From assembly GCF_001651855.1 (NCBI RefSeq), contig NZ_LNQC01000045.1:186001-250000 (forward strand): a stretch of DNA of 64,000 bases, written 5' to 3'. How positions within the stretch are numbered: the stretch's first letter is position 1; each line of letters starts with the position of its first letter. This document shows, piece by piece, positions 16,383 to 27,112 of the stretch. Source of the stretch: Sinorhizobium americanum. GTDB lineage: Bacteria; Pseudomonadota; Alphaproteobacteria; Rhizobiales; Rhizobiaceae. The notes beneath the pieces are model-generated. The model made no database searches. It was not told where the DNA came from and saw nothing but the letters and a program-made list of their open reading frames with translations. Both the position numbers and the translations under genes were made by a program.

Positions 16383-17798
16383 CTAGCGCGCCGAGAGCGC
16401 CTTCAGCATCTGATCGATATCGACGCCGCCGAGGCCGAAATTCCGTTGGATCAGATCCGTCAGCCGCTCGGCCGTCAGGGCGACGGTGCGGCGGATCTGC
16501 TCCTCCGTATGCTCGCTGGTGATGAAGAAGCGCAGCCGCGCCATGCCCTCCGGAACGGCGGGATGGATAATCGGCAGCACGTTGACGCCGGCGGCGAGCA
16601 GATCGTTCGAAAGCTGTACCGCCCTGAGCGAATCGCCGACGATCACCGGCACGACCGAGTAACCGCCACTGAGGCCCGTGTCGAGACCGGCCTCCTTGGC
16701 GAGTTTCAGGAACAGGGCGCCGTTGCGCCTCAGCGCTGCGGTGCGCTCCGGCTCCCCTTCGAGCACGTCGAGGCTCGCCACCGCCGATGCTCCGAGAACG
16801 GGCGCGAGGCCGACGCTGTAGACGAAGCCGCCGGCCGACGCCTTGAGCACGGCCGCCAGTGCCGCACTGCCGGCGATATAGCCGCCGCAGCTCGACGTGG
16901 TCTTCGACAGGGTTCCCATCCAGATGTCGACCTCGTGCGGATCGACCCCGAAATGTTCGGCCAGGCCCTTGCCCCGCCGACCCAGGACGCCAAGCGAATG
17001 GGCCTCGTCCACCATCAGCCAGAAGCCGAATTCCGCCTTGAGCTTCAGAAGTGCAGGCAGGTTGGCGACATCGCCGTCCATCGAATAGATGCCTTCGACA
17101 ATCACCATGATGTGGCGATAGTCGCCGGAAACCGTGCGCAGCACATGTTCGAGGTCGGCAGTATCATTGTGCTTGAACAGGCGGCGTGCGGCGCCTGAAA
17201 GCTTGATGCCGGCAAGGGCGCTGTTATGGATGAACTCGTCGTGGATCACGAGGTCCTGCGGCCCCAGCAGGCAGCCTATGGCAGCCACGTTGGTGAGATA
17301 GCCGCTGACGAAACAGACGGCCGCCTCGACGCCGTAGAAGCGTGCGATCCGCTCCTCGAGCTCGACATGCACCGGTCTTTCGCCTGCCACGAGCCTGCTC
17401 GCCGAGGCGGAAATCCCGAAGGTTTCGATCGTCTCGCGCGCCCTGTCGAGCACATGGGCATGTCTGTTCAGCCCGAGATAGTCATAGGACGCGAAGTTGA
17501 TGAGCTTGCGGCCGTCGATCACCGTCGTCGCGCCGGCGGCGGTCTGATGAGCCCGATAGAACGGATTAGCGATGCCGAGTTGCTCGCTCGCGAACTTCTG
17601 CGCTTGCACCTGCTTGAATTCCGGCAGGTCCTCGAAGCGCGCCTGCTGGCGGCGCGGGGCAGGCGGCAACTCCCGTTCCGAGCGCGCCATGCGGTTGCGC
17701 TCGGAGGATTGATGGGTGTTCCTCATCCTGTCCAGCAGGTTCTCCCTAAGGCTGCTGTTCATCTTGGAGAAGATCTGGCCGTTTCCGTCCTTGCTCAT
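16383..17798 (-). CDS. rkpG: RkpG, PLP-dependent acyl transferase of the alpha-oxoamine synthase family
   Basis: The 471-residue protein is an alpha-oxoamine synthase, related to 8-amino-7-oxononanoate synthase, KBL and serine palmitoyltransferase. It shows DEAHSLGVLGRRGKG and the PLP lysine in GTLSKTTSSCGGYIAG. An N-terminal extension of about 70 residues precedes the fold. The start codon overlaps the rkpA stop by four bases (ATGA). Adjacent to a polyketide synthase, it would condense the ACP- or CoA-bound acyl chain with an amino acid to make a sphingoid-like lipid, presumably a lipid carrier for K-antigen synthesis. That role is known for the rkp region in outline, not in detail. Confidence 0.92.
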   Translation of the reverse strand: MSKDGNGQIFSKMNSSLRENLLDRMRNTHQSSERNRMARSERELPPAPRRQQARFEDLPEFKQVQAQKFASEQLGIANPFYRAHQTAAGATTVIDGRKLINFASYDYLGLNRHAHVLDRARETIETFGISASASRLVAGERPVHVELEERIARFYGVEAAVCFVSGYLTNVAAIGCLLGPQDLVIHDEFIHNSALAGIKLSGAARRLFKHNDTADLEHVLRTVSGDYRHIMVIVEGIYSMDGDVANLPALLKLKAEFGFWLMVDEAHSLGVLGRRGKGLAEHFGVDPHEVDIWMGTLSKTTSSCGGYIAGSAALAAVLKASAGGFVYSVGLAPVLGASAVASLDVLEGEPERTAALRRNGALFLKLAKEAGLDTGLSGGYSVVPVIVGDSLRAVQLSNDLLAAGVNVLPIIHPAVPEGMARLRFFITSEHTEEQIRRTVALTAERLTDLIQRNFGLGGVDIDQMLKALSAR

Positions 17799-20700
17799 TG
17801 GCTCAGTGCTTTTTCCTTGACTGCTCCGATATGGCGTTGCGTCAGTTCGGTGACGAGCTTGTCGTCGGCCGGTTCGGCATCGTCGCTCTGATCGCGCTTG
17901 CTGACCTTTTCGTAGAGCTTGCGCGCAACGTCGCCGACGGTCGTGGTGTCGGCGACGCCGCTGAGCGGCATGTCGAAGCCGGTATTCTGCTGGAAGCTTA
18001 GGCCGAGCTCGACCGCCATCAGGCTGTCGAGGCCGATCTCCTTCAGGATCTTGCCGCGCGTCACCGTATCCTTGGCGACGCGCAGAATGGCGGCGATCTC
18101 GCCTGCCACCAGATCGAACAGGATATCCTCGGCCTCCTGCGCCGACTTGCCCTCGATCATCGCCACCAGGTCCATCTTGGTGCCCTCGGTGCCGGAGGCA
18201 TGCTGGTCGGCGCTGCGCAGGATGACCTCGAAGAGCGCGTTCTTGGCAACCGGCAAGTTGCGCGCCGCCGCCCAGTCGATCTCGGAGATCATCACGACGG
18301 CGGCACCGACGCTGCCCGGATCGGCGGCGATATGGCTCTCCACCATATCGAGCGCCATCTGCGCCTTGAGCGCCGTCTTGCCGATGCGCTTGGAAAGCAG
18401 ATCGTTCACATCGGCGTTCTGCGTCAGGTAACCGGCATCGGCGATGGCGCCGAAGCCGACGGCCAGCGCGGCCAGCCCCTCGGCGCGCCGCGCGCGGGCG
18501 AGGCCCTCGAGATAGCCATTGGCGGCAACATAGTTCGCCTGGCCCGGATTGCCGACGAGTGTGGTTGCGGAGGAGAACAGGATGAAATTGTCGAGCTTAT
18601 CCTTCCGCGTCAGCCGGTCGAGGATCGTCGCGCCCTTTGCCTTCACCTCGATGACCGGTCGGTTGCGCTCTCGGCTCAAGTTGCTGATCAACGCGTCGTC
18701 GAGCACCATTGCCGCGTGCACGATCGAGCGCAGCGGCGCCTGTGCCCGAAGGGTCGCGAGGAGCGCTTCGACGGCAGCGGCGTCGGTCACGTCGCAGGCG
18801 TGAAGCGATGCCGTCACGCCGGCCTTCTTCCAGCGCTCGACCATCGCGCTCGTGGCGGCATCCGCCTGGCCCCGGCGTGAACAGAGGGCGATGTGGCGGG
18901 CCCCCTTCTCGACGAGCCAGTTGGCGGCGACAAGGCCGAAGCCGCCGATGCCGCCGATGAGAAGATGCATGCCATCCGGATCGACCTTCATGCCGCGACG
19001 CGGCTTGGCGGCAATCTCGTGCTTGCCGGCGACCGGCGGCAGCACGACGATCTTGCCGATGTGGCCCGCGTTCTGCATGAGCCGGAAGCCATTGCCGATC
19101 TCGTCGAAATCGAAGGCGCGATAGGGAAGCGGCGTCAACCGGCCCTCGTCGAACAGCGCACCGATCTCCATGAAGATGCGCTTGGTCAGCTCCGGCTGGT
19201 TGACGAGGAGCTGGTCGGCGTCAATGCCAAAATAGCTGACATTGCGGCGGAACGGCCTAAGACCGATCTTGCTGTCGGCGTAATAGTCGCGCTTGCCGAG
19301 TTCCAGGAACCGCCCGAACGGTTTGACGAGGGCGAGGCTCTGCTCCATCGCCTCGGCGAAGAGCGAGTTGAGGACGAGGTCCACGCCTTCGCCGCCGGTC
19401 ACGGCGCGAACGTCATTGACGAAACCGAGCGTACGGGAATCGAAGACGTGGTCGGCCCCGAGCATCGCCAGGAACCGCCGCTTCTCGCGGGTTCCGGCCG
19501 TCGCGATGACCTTGGCGCCCTTCAGCTTGGCGACCTGGAGCGCGGCGAGACCGACCCCGCCGGCAGCGCCGTGAATGAGGATCGTCTCGCCCGCCCGGAT
19601 CCGGCCGAGCTCGACCATGGCATAATAGGCGGTGAGGAAGGCGACGGGCAGGGTGGCGGCGGCCACCGGGCTGATCGTCTGCGGCAGCTTGGCGACGCCC
19701 GCCCGAGAGACGACGGCATGCGTCGAGAAGGCGGCAGAGGCGATCGCCATCACCGCATCGCCAACGGCGAGATCGTCGACGCCTTCGCCGACTTCGACCA
19801 CATGGCCGGAAAGCTCCATGCCGATCGTTGCGCCGGCAAAGCCGTCTTCGAGCGCCTCTTCCGGCAGCAGGCCCATGGCCCACATGACATCGCGGAAGTT
19901 GAGCCCCGTGGCGGCGACGGAGACGACGATCTCACCCGGTCCGGCCTTCGGCACGTCGGTTTCTTCCCAGGCGATGCTGCCCACCTGGGAGCTGACGCGC
20001 TGGCGAATGGTCGCGGCCGGGAAAGCGCTTGTCTTGCCTTCGGTCTTGACTGCCGGACCGGCGACGGCCCGGATTTCCGAGATCAGACCCGTCGTACGAT
20101 CAAGCAGCCATTCGCGGTTAGAACCTTCGATGGTGAGCAGCGGCAGCGCCGAGGCAAGCAACTTCTCGCGGGTCGCGCCGGAATGATCGGAGAGATCGAG
20201 CGAATGAACGTCGAGGAATTCATACTCGTTCTGCAACACGCGGACGAATGTCCACAGTCCCGAATTCACGCCCGAGCTTGCCGTCCCAGCCACCGGAGCG
20301 CCGCCCGGCGCCAACAGCACGAGGCGGGGACGCTCGGCGCCGGCGGACTCCGCGTTCGCAAAACGCTGCTTCAGCGCTTCAGCAAAGGCGCTGAGCGCCA
20401 GCACCTGCGTCTGCAGCAGGTCGGAGCCGGCGTCGCTGGCGGGATCTGCCGTTGCAGAGACGTAAACCGCGCGGACCGGCTTTTCGCCGAGCCTGTCGAG
20501 CGCTGCCCCGAGCGCGGCGACATCAGCAGCCATGTCACCCGACACGGCGACAGGAATGGCCTCGGCAGGAACAGAGCTTTTCCGTCCGTCCGTTTCGATC
20601 AGCAGATAGGGGCCAACGGCGGCTTCGCTTGCCATCGGCCGCGCCGTAGCTGTGCCGCGCGCCTCGATCAGGATCATATTGCCGTGCGGGCACTCGCGAT

Positions 20701-23700
20701 CGCCGACGCTGACATCGTCAAGCTCGAGATCGGCCAGACATTTCTGCCAGTGCGACACCGCGGCGAGCCTGCCAATCGGGAACTCCGCCGTCTGGCTGCG
20801 CTCGAACCAGCCATCGGAAAGGCCGAGCGCAAAATCGCCGAAGATCGACGGAGCACTGACGGCCGCAACGAGCGCGCCGCTTTCCCGCAGCATCGAACGA
20901 AGCGCGGTGCGGACATCGGCTTCCTCTTCGATCAAGCGATAAAGGTTGTCCGAAGCGCTGACGGCGAGATCGAAGGGCCCTATCGCGGCGAATTCGCTCT
21001 TCTTCAGAATGCGCACATGGGCGTCTTCCTCGAACGCGATCTCGAGGTTGCGTTGCGCATTGTCCCGCGGCTCGACGACCGAGAGGGTCGTTTCATGCCG
21101 TGCCGCGAGATCGGCCAAGCGCCGCGTGAAGCCGGCGGAGACGCTGCCGAGCTCGACGATGCGCAGGCGCGCGCCGCCAAGCTGTGCAGCAAGGGCGCGC
21201 TCGACCATGCCGAGGAGCTGATCCATGCGCGAACGGCTCGCCACCGAGTGGACGGCCTGATGGTCGAGCGTCGCCTCGCTAATAAAGCCGGCATTGAAGA
21301 CCGCCGTTTCACTGCCGGCCGTTCTCGCCAGCAACAGGTCGAGGCGGCTCAGTGCTTCCGCATAGGCATTGTTGATCAGCACCGCTTCGACGGCGCGGTC
21401 GGGACGCTCGCCATAGAGCTCGCCGAGGATCTCATCGACGGATGGCAGTGTAAACTCAGGCGCGATTTTCCAGCTGCCGTTCTGATGTTCGCAGAGCCCG
21501 GCATCCTCGAGCGCGTAGAGGCAGTTCGCCAAGAAACACTGGAAGGCGAAATCGCCCGGCAGGCCAGCGCCTTGGATCGTGCTCTTGCCGCGCGCCAGCT
21601 TGAGCGCGATTTCATGGCAGGCGCGGTAGATCGCCGCGTTGAAGAGCAGCGTCGCGTTGTCGATGCCGCTTTCGGCGGCCGATTCCGTCAGCTTCGCGGG
21701 CACCGCTCCTGTAAACTTCGTGCCGGGCACGATCACATCGGACAGAACTGCCTCGTAGTGGAAGGACAGGCCGTCTAGCGTCTTGTGCTTGCGCAGATAG
21801 GTTCGGCGGAAACGGCAATCGTCGAAATGCGCGATCGCTTCGCCGCTCGCATCGAAGAAGTGGAAGCGGGCCTTGATCGAATTGGCGCTGACACGGTCGA
21901 TCTCGATCGTCGCACGGGCAATCGGCTTGCCTGCATTGACGACGCGCACCGAACCGAAGCGAACTGGGATATAGGGCGCGCCGCCTTTGTCGCCGGTGAA
22001 GCGGTCGAAGAGCGCCACTAGCCCGTGGAATGTAGCGTCGACGGAGATCGGATTGAGCGCGTAGGCGACGAGGGGATGCCCCGAACCAGCCGGAGGCTTC
22101 AGCTCGACATCGATCAGCCGGTCCCCATAGGCGATCGCCTTGGCGAGCAATTGGAAGCGTGGGCCGTAGTCGAGCCCGAAGTGCTTGGCCGTGTCATAGG
22201 CCTTTTCGGGCGTGACGGTGGCTGTCGTCGCCAGACCGGCGAAGGAGGGCCGCGTTCCGTTCGCAACGGCTATCGGCTTGCGGCTTCTCGCCACCGCATG
22301 CACCGTCCAATCATCCTCAGAGAGGCGCTCGCGTGAACGGATCTCGATGTCGCCGGTTTCCGGCGACAGGACGGTCGAGAGTTCCATCATCCGGCTGTCG
22401 CTGAGCTCGAGCGGCCGGACGATCTCGAGATTGGTGATCTCGACTTCGTCGCTGCCGTAATATTGCTGCGCGGCCGAGACCGCCACCTCGATGAAACCGC
22501 TACCCGGCAGGATTGCCTTGCCGTCGACGACATGTTCGGCGAGGTCCGGGAAAAGATGCCCATCGATATGGTTTTTCCAGCTGCCGCTGTTGGGGTCGCC
22601 GCGCCAGCCGGTCAGGCGGTAGGGCTTGCCGGAGCGACCGAAGAGGTCGGTCGCATCGGTGGTCGCCTGCGGGCGCAGTTCGACTGGTTCGAACGGCAGG
22701 CTCGGCAGCTCGATGAAGGCGTCGCGCTTGCCATGGACGCGCAAGCTGTCGACCGCCGCACCATGGGCGAGGGCCCGCGCCATTGATGCGGAGATCGGGT
22801 CCTGCCCCCTCTCGCCGGCATCGCGAAGCAAGGTCGGCACGACAGTTGCCGGAACCGCCGCCTGCTTGATCGTTTCCTTGACGTAGGAGGCGAGGATCGG
22901 CCGTGGAGAGATTTCGATGAACAGCCGGCAGCCGAGCGCCAGCGCCGCGTCGGTGGCCGCCTGGAAACGCACCGGCTCGCGGACATTCTTCCACCAATAG
23001 TCCGGATCGAGCTCGGTACCGTCGAGCGCGCTGCCGGTGACCGTCGACAGATAGGTCAGGTCCGTCCGGCGTGGGGCGATATCGGGAATATCGGCGAGGA
23101 ACGCCTCTTTCGCCCGGTCGATGATCGGATGATGGAACGGGTAGTTGATGTCGAGGATCTGAACGGGGATCTTCGCTTTGCGGGCGGCGTCGCGGAAGGC
23201 GGTGACCTCCTGCGCCGGCCCGGAGATAGTCACCGAATTGTGCGCGTTCACGGCTGCGATGCAGACGTCGTTGAGGCCGCGCGCCTCGGCAAAGGCGGCG
23301 GCCGCCTCATCGCCGAGCATCACGGCCGCCATCGTGCCCTGGCCCGCCAGCAGATCCTGATGCAGCGAGCGCTTGGCGACGATCGATACGGCATCTACCA
23401 GCGACAGGGCGCCTGCCGCATAGGCAGCGGCAATCTCACCGACCGAGTGGCCGAACACGGCGACCGGCTTGACACCCATCGCCACAAGCGAGTCGGAAAG
23501 CGCCGCCTGGATCGCAAACAGCAGCGGCTGGGCGACTTTGGTGTCGGCAAGCTTCCTGTCGAGCTCCGGGCCGGTCAAGAGGTCCTTAAGATCGATATCC
23601 GAGTGGAACTTGAAGAGCGCGCTGACCGACGTGAAGGACTGTCGAAAATGCAGGTTTTCGCGGAAAGCCTCGACACCCATCCCGGCCCATTGCGAACCGT

Positions 23701-25294
23701 TGCCGGAGAAGACGAAGGCGACCTTGGCATCCTTGACCGGCGCCTCGCCGATTTCGCCGATATCGGAGCCGGGATTTTCCAGCTGGCTGGCGATCGCCCG
23801 GACGATATCCTCGGGATGGTCGCTGCGCGCCGCAAAGCGGTGGCGCATGTGGGTGCGGTTTGCGCCAGAGGCGGCGATGATGGCGCGCGTCTCTTCCTTG
23901 GAGGCACCTGCGAAGGCCGCCTTGTAATCCTTGAGCAGGTTTTCGAGGCTCGATTGCGTGTGGGCGCTGGCAAGAAACACATGGCCCGCCGATGCGGCCT
24001 GTGTCCTTTCCTGCGGGACCGGATCCGGATCGCTGATCACGACATGCGCATTGGCGCCGCCGAAGCCGAAGGAGTTGATGCCGGCGAGCCGGGTGCGCTT
24101 GCCCTTCAGGAGTTCGATCGGATTGGCCGTCACGCGGACGTTGAGGCCCTCGAAATCGATATTTTCGTTCGGCGTATCGAAATGCAGCGATGCCGGAAGG
24201 TAGTTGTGCTCGAGAGCGAGCACCGCCTTCAGCATGCCGAACAGGCCCGAGGCGGGCTCGGTGTGGCCGATATTCGACTTGATGGAGCCGATCGGCACCG
24301 GCGCGCGGCGCTTGGCGCCGATGACGGTGCCGATCGACCACACTTCCGCCGGATCGCCGACCTTGGTGCCGGTGCCATGGCCTTCGACGAAGGCCACCTG
24401 GTTGGCGTCGATGCCATTGCCGTCGTAGATGCTCTTCAGCAGATTGGCCTGCGCCTCGCGCGAAGGCAGCGAGATGCCGTTGGTGCGGCCGGCCGAATTG
24501 ACGCCGGAGGCGACGATCCTTGCATAGCTCCTGTCTCTTTCACGGCGGGCCCGGTCGGAGCGCCGCAGCACGAAGACGACGCCGCCCTCGGCGCGGACAT
24601 AGCCGGCGCCGTCATTGTCATAGGCGCGGCAGAGGCCTTCCGGCGACAGCATGCGCGCCTGGGCGAAGCCGACGAAGGGAAGCGGATGGGCGAGAATATT
24701 GACGCCGCCGACGATCGCCGTGTCGATCTCGCCGGCGTTCAGCGCCCGCATCGCCTGGTCGAGCGCGACGAGCGAGGAGGAACAGGCGGTATCGACCGTC
24801 ATGCTCGGGCCGCTCAGCCCAAAGACATGCGAAATACGGTTGGAAACGATCGAGAGCGTGTTGCCGGTCATGAAATAGGGGCCGGCGGCCGCCGGGTCCT
24901 CGACCGTCAGGTTGGCATGATCGAGGCTCGATGCGCCGATATAGACTCCGACATTCTCGCCGTTGAGCGACGCGACCGAGATATTCGCGTCCTCGAGGGC
25001 GCGCCAGGCGAGCTGCAGCAACACCCGCTGCTGCGGGTCCATATACATGGCCTCGCGCTGCGACATGCCGAACACGGCCGGGTCGAAATCGTAAATCGTG
25101 TCGAGAACGCCGGCGGCGAAGGAATAGGTCTTGCCCTGCGTCCCCATGACCGGGTGCCAGAAGCGCGCCAAGTCCCAGCGGTCGCCCGGCACGCTGGAGA
25201 CGGTGCACATGCCTTGACGGAGAATTTTGAAGAGCGCCTGCGGCGATTGCGCTCCAGGTGCCAGGCAGGCACGCCCTATGATTTCAACAGTCAT
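17795..25294 (-). CDS. rkpA: RkpA, multidomain type I polyketide/fatty-acid synthase
   Basis: The protein has 2499 residues and the domain order of a highly reducing iterative PKS. The ketosynthase spans 1-430 (DTACSSS with Cys171, EGHGTGT His306, NIGH His344). The acyltransferase spans about 525-830 (GHSVGE, Ser617). The dehydratase spans about 880-1170 (HVVDGKAILP with His921, and Asp1086 region). A methyltransferase-like segment lies near 1350-1500 and its SAM loop is degenerate. Enoylreductase (about 1760-2090, IHGAAGGVG near 1908), ketoreductase (about 2100-2290, IGGIGGFG, Tyr2255) and acyl carrier protein (about 2375-2465, GLDSL with Ser2424) follow. No thioesterase is present, which fits product release by RkpG. 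It heads the rkpAGHIJ operon and is required for K-antigen lipid synthesis in S. meliloti. Confidence 0.95.
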   Translation of the reverse strand: MTVEIIGRACLAPGAQSPQALFKILRQGMCTVSSVPGDRWDLARFWHPVMGTQGKTYSFAAGVLDTIYDFDPAVFGMSQREAMYMDPQQRVLLQLAWRALEDANISVASLNGENVGVYIGASSLDHANLTVEDPAAAGPYFMTGNTLSIVSNRISHVFGLSGPSMTVDTACSSSLVALDQAMRALNAGEIDTAIVGGVNILAHPLPFVGFAQARMLSPEGLCRAYDNDGAGYVRAEGGVVFVLRRSDRARRERDRSYARIVASGVNSAGRTNGISLPSREAQANLLKSIYDGNGIDANQVAFVEGHGTGTKVGDPAEVWSIGTVIGAKRRAPVPIGSIKSNIGHTEPASGLFGMLKAVLALEHNYLPASLHFDTPNENIDFEGLNVRVTANPIELLKGKRTRLAGINSFGFGGANAHVVISDPDPVPQERTQAASAGHVFLASAHTQSSLENLLKDYKAAFAGASKEETRAIIAASGANRTHMRHRFAARSDHPEDIVRAIASQLENPGSDIGEIGEAPVKDAKVAFVFSGNGSQWAGMGVEAFRENLHFRQSFTSVSALFKFHSDIDLKDLLTGPELDRKLADTKVAQPLLFAIQAALSDSLVAMGVKPVAVFGHSVGEIAAAYAAGALSLVDAVSIVAKRSLHQDLLAGQGTMAAVMLGDEAAAAFAEARGLNDVCIAAVNAHNSVTISGPAQEVTAFRDAARKAKIPVQILDINYPFHHPIIDRAKEAFLADIPDIAPRRTDLTYLSTVTGSALDGTELDPDYWWKNVREPVRFQAATDAALALGCRLFIEISPRPILASYVKETIKQAAVPATVVPTLLRDAGERGQDPISASMARALAHGAAVDSLRVHGKRDAFIELPSLPFEPVELRPQATTDATDLFGRSGKPYRLTGWRGDPNSGSWKNHIDGHLFPDLAEHVVDGKAILPGSGFIEVAVSAAQQYYGSDEVEITNLEIVRPLELSDSRMMELSTVLSPETGDIEIRSRERLSEDDWTVHAVARSRKPIAVANGTRPSFAGLATTATVTPEKAYDTAKHFGLDYGPRFQLLAKAIAYGDRLIDVELKPPAGSGHPLVAYALNPISVDATFHGLVALFDRFTGDKGGAPYIPVRFGSVRVVNAGKPIARATIEIDRVSANSIKARFHFFDASGEAIAHFDDCRFRRTYLRKHKTLDGLSFHYEAVLSDVIVPGTKFTGAVPAKLTESAAESGIDNATLLFNAAIYRACHEIALKLARGKSTIQGAGLPGDFAFQCFLANCLYALEDAGLCEHQNGSWKIAPEFTLPSVDEILGELYGERPDRAVEAVLINNAYAEALSRLDLLLARTAGSETAVFNAGFISEATLDHQAVHSVASRSRMDQLLGMVERALAAQLGGARLRIVELGSVSAGFTRRLADLAARHETTLSVVEPRDNAQRNLEIAFEEDAHVRILKKSEFAAIGPFDLAVSASDNLYRLIEEEADVRTALRSMLRESGALVAAVSAPSIFGDFALGLSDGWFERSQTAEFPIGRLAAVSHWQKCLADLELDDVSVGDRECPHGNMILIEARGTATARPMASEAAVGPYLLIETDGRKSSVPAEAIPVAVSGDMAADVAALGAALDRLGEKPVRAVYVSATADPASDAGSDLLQTQVLALSAFAEALKQRFANAESAGAERPRLVLLAPGGAPVAGTASSGVNSGLWTFVRVLQNEYEFLDVHSLDLSDHSGATREKLLASALPLLTIEGSNREWLLDRTTGLISEIRAVAGPAVKTEGKTSAFPAATIRQRVSSQVGSIAWEETDVPKAGPGEIVVSVAATGLNFRDVMWAMGLLPEEALEDGFAGATIGMELSGHVVEVGEGVDDLAVGDAVMAIASAAFSTHAVVSRAGVAKLPQTISPVAAATLPVAFLTAYYAMVELGRIRAGETILIHGAAGGVGLAALQVAKLKGAKVIATAGTREKRRFLAMLGADHVFDSRTLGFVNDVRAVTGGEGVDLVLNSLFAEAMEQSLALVKPFGRFLELGKRDYYADSKIGLRPFRRNVSYFGIDADQLLVNQPELTKRIFMEIGALFDEGRLTPLPYRAFDFDEIGNGFRLMQNAGHIGKIVVLPPVAGKHEIAAKPRRGMKVDPDGMHLLIGGIGGFGLVAANWLVEKGARHIALCSRRGQADAATSAMVERWKKAGVTASLHACDVTDAAAVEALLATLRAQAPLRSIVHAAMVLDDALISNLSRERNRPVIEVKAKGATILDRLTRKDKLDNFILFSSATTLVGNPGQANYVAANGYLEGLARARRAEGLAALAVGFGAIADAGYLTQNADVNDLLSKRIGKTALKAQMALDMVESHIAADPGSVGAAVVMISEIDWAAARNLPVAKNALFEVILRSADQHASGTEGTKMDLVAMIEGKSAQEAEDILFDLVAGEIAAILRVAKDTVTRGKILKEIGLDSLMAVELGLSFQQNTGFDMPLSGVADTTTVGDVARKLYEKVSKRDQSDDAEPADDKLVTELTQRHIGAVKEKALSQ

Positions 25295-25698
25295 GTATGA
25301 TCGAACGCTCTGAGAACTGCCGTTAAATTGATCCAGCCAATCGCAACGTCAAACGAAAATTGCAACCGGCGATACATTCGCTGGGCGGTTTTCCCCTTTT
25401 TTGTACCCCCTGCTGCATTAGGGAGCTTTTAACTCATAGGGCCTAGCTTTCAACCCCAAAGGACTAGATAAACGGCCTGCAATCCCCGTCCAAGACAATT
25501 ACGGCGACAAGTCGTAACCGTTTTCGAGGGCGGTATGGCCGGAAAGGCGCAGTTCCGAATATTTTGGCCCGCTTCACGGCGGGTGACTTGTTGTGGGACG
25601 GCGATTGTGCTTTTCAGGGTCCGGCGGATTCCTGCCGGGAAGAATGCGGCGCAGATTTTTGAACGGAATCATCGCTGTGCCGAATACGGAGTAACCTA
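25295..25698. other. Divergent rkpA/rkpU promoter region
   Basis: This 404-base gap lies between two diverging genes and must carry both promoters. It is clearly AT-richer between 25310 and 25500. A short inverted repeat ttacg...cgtaa lies near 25497-25517. I see no open frame and no repeat element, and no sigma-specific promoter that stands out. Confidence 0.5.
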
Positions 25699-26886
25699 GT
25701 GAAACGAGTGACTGCCCTTCTGCTTTGTACCGCGCTTGCGGGATGTCAGGCTGTACCGGGCGAGGGGCCCCTGACCAGCGATATCGTCGCAGAGGCCGGC
25801 CAGTCGGGATCGCAGATCGGCAGGAAGAACGCCACCGTTTTCGACATCATTGATATCGACGGCCAGTCCGCGCGGCTCGTTTCCGAATATGTGGCGACGA
25901 CGCTGAGCCGCCGCTTCGGCATCGGCGGTGGCGTCGGCCAGGTGGTGATCGGCGTCGGCGACCAGCTGAAGGTCACGATTTTCGAGGCGGGCAGCGACGG
26001 GCTGTTTTCCACAACGGAATCGAAACAGACGAGCATCGATCTCGTCGTCCAGCCGGACGGCAAGGCGGCGATCCCCTATGTCGGCTCCGTCCGCTTCGCC
26101 GGCCTGACGCTGGAACAGGCGCGCCAAGCGATCCTCGACGCGCTGAAGCAGAAGGCCGTCGAGCCGGACGTCATCGTCACCTCGACGTCGACCGCCTCGC
26201 GCATCGTCACCGTCTCGGGCGCTGTCGGCCGCCCGTCGGTGGTGCCGCTCAATCTGGTCAGCGAAACCATCAACGAGGTGATCGCCAAGGCCGGCGGTCC
26301 CTCGGCGCAACCCTACGAGACCTATGTCACGCTGGTGCGCGGCAAGAAGACCGGAACGGTTCTCCTGAAGTCGATCATCGAGAGCCCGTCGGAAAACATC
26401 CATGTGAAGCCGGGCGACCAGATCTTCGTCACCCGCGACCCGCGCACCTTCACCATCCTCGGCCAGGTGCGTGCCAACCAGCGGGTTGAATTCGGCGCCA
26501 ACGACCTGAACCTGCTGGAAGCGGTGGCGCTCGCCGGCGGTGGGTCGGATCGGACCATCGATGCGAAGGGCTATTTCGTCTTCCGTTACGAGGAGCCGGA
26601 CATCGTCATGAGCCTGCTCGGCCGGGAGCGCTTCAACACCATGCTGAGCAAGGGCATGAAGCCCGACAGGGTCGGCCGCTATCCGATCGTCTACCGTTTC
26701 AACATGACGAACCCGGACAGCCTGATCGTCGGGCAGACCTTCCCGATCAAGAACCGCGACGTCATCTACGCCTCGCGGCATCCCTCGGTCGACATCACGA
26801 AGTTCATGGAGTTCATCGCCCGGCCGATCGGGATCGCGAATTCCGGCGTCAACGTGGCCGACAATATCAACGATCTCAACAATTGA
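25699..26886 (+). CDS. rkpU: RkpU, polysaccharide export lipoprotein (Wza/KpsD family)
   Basis: The 395-residue protein starts MKRVTALLLCTALAGCQAVP, a lipoprotein signal with the lipobox ALAGC (Cys16). A Poly_export domain (VVIGVGDQLKVTIFEAGSDG) and SLBB beta-grasp domains (ITVSGAVGRPSVVPLN-type and TILGQVRANQRVEF segments) follow, as in outer-membrane polysaccharide export proteins. It diverges from rkpA, the position named rkpU in S. fredii and S. meliloti. It would export the K polysaccharide or a related surface glycan. The family's cytoplasmic-membrane partners are not encoded in this window. Confidence 0.9.
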   Translation: MKRVTALLLCTALAGCQAVPGEGPLTSDIVAEAGQSGSQIGRKNATVFDIIDIDGQSARLVSEYVATTLSRRFGIGGGVGQVVIGVGDQLKVTIFEAGSDGLFSTTESKQTSIDLVVQPDGKAAIPYVGSVRFAGLTLEQARQAILDALKQKAVEPDVIVTSTSTASRIVTVSGAVGRPSVVPLNLVSETINEVIAKAGGPSAQPYETYVTLVRGKKTGTVLLKSIIESPSENIHVKPGDQIFVTRDPRTFTILGQVRANQRVEFGANDLNLLEAVALAGGGSDRTIDAKGYFVFRYEEPDIVMSLLGRERFNTMLSKGMKPDRVGRYPIVYRFNMTNPDSLIVGQTFPIKNRDVIYASRHPSVDITKFMEFIARPIGIANSGVNVADNINDLNN

Positions 26887-27112
26887 TGGTCGCGCGGGGG
26901 GAACGACACCCCCTGCGGGCCACGCTTCCCGCGAACGAAGCGGCACCGCGCCGCCGCTAACATCCATTGCCTTGATCGCTTGCGTTCAATCGCGCCGAAG
27001 CGGCAGCGGCCGGCGAACATGCTTGCCGCCCCGCGCGTTCTGTGATTGATCTTGCAGGATTAAATCGATTTGCCGGTCGCCAATATTGGTCGGCTATCGC
27101 GAGGAGTGGCCC

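Noticed and set aside
18893-21778. Long plus-strand frame of 961 codons opposite rkpA
   Set aside because: High-GC codon bias produces long antisense frames. The product has no recognisable motif, and rkpA shows seven intact domains on the other strand.
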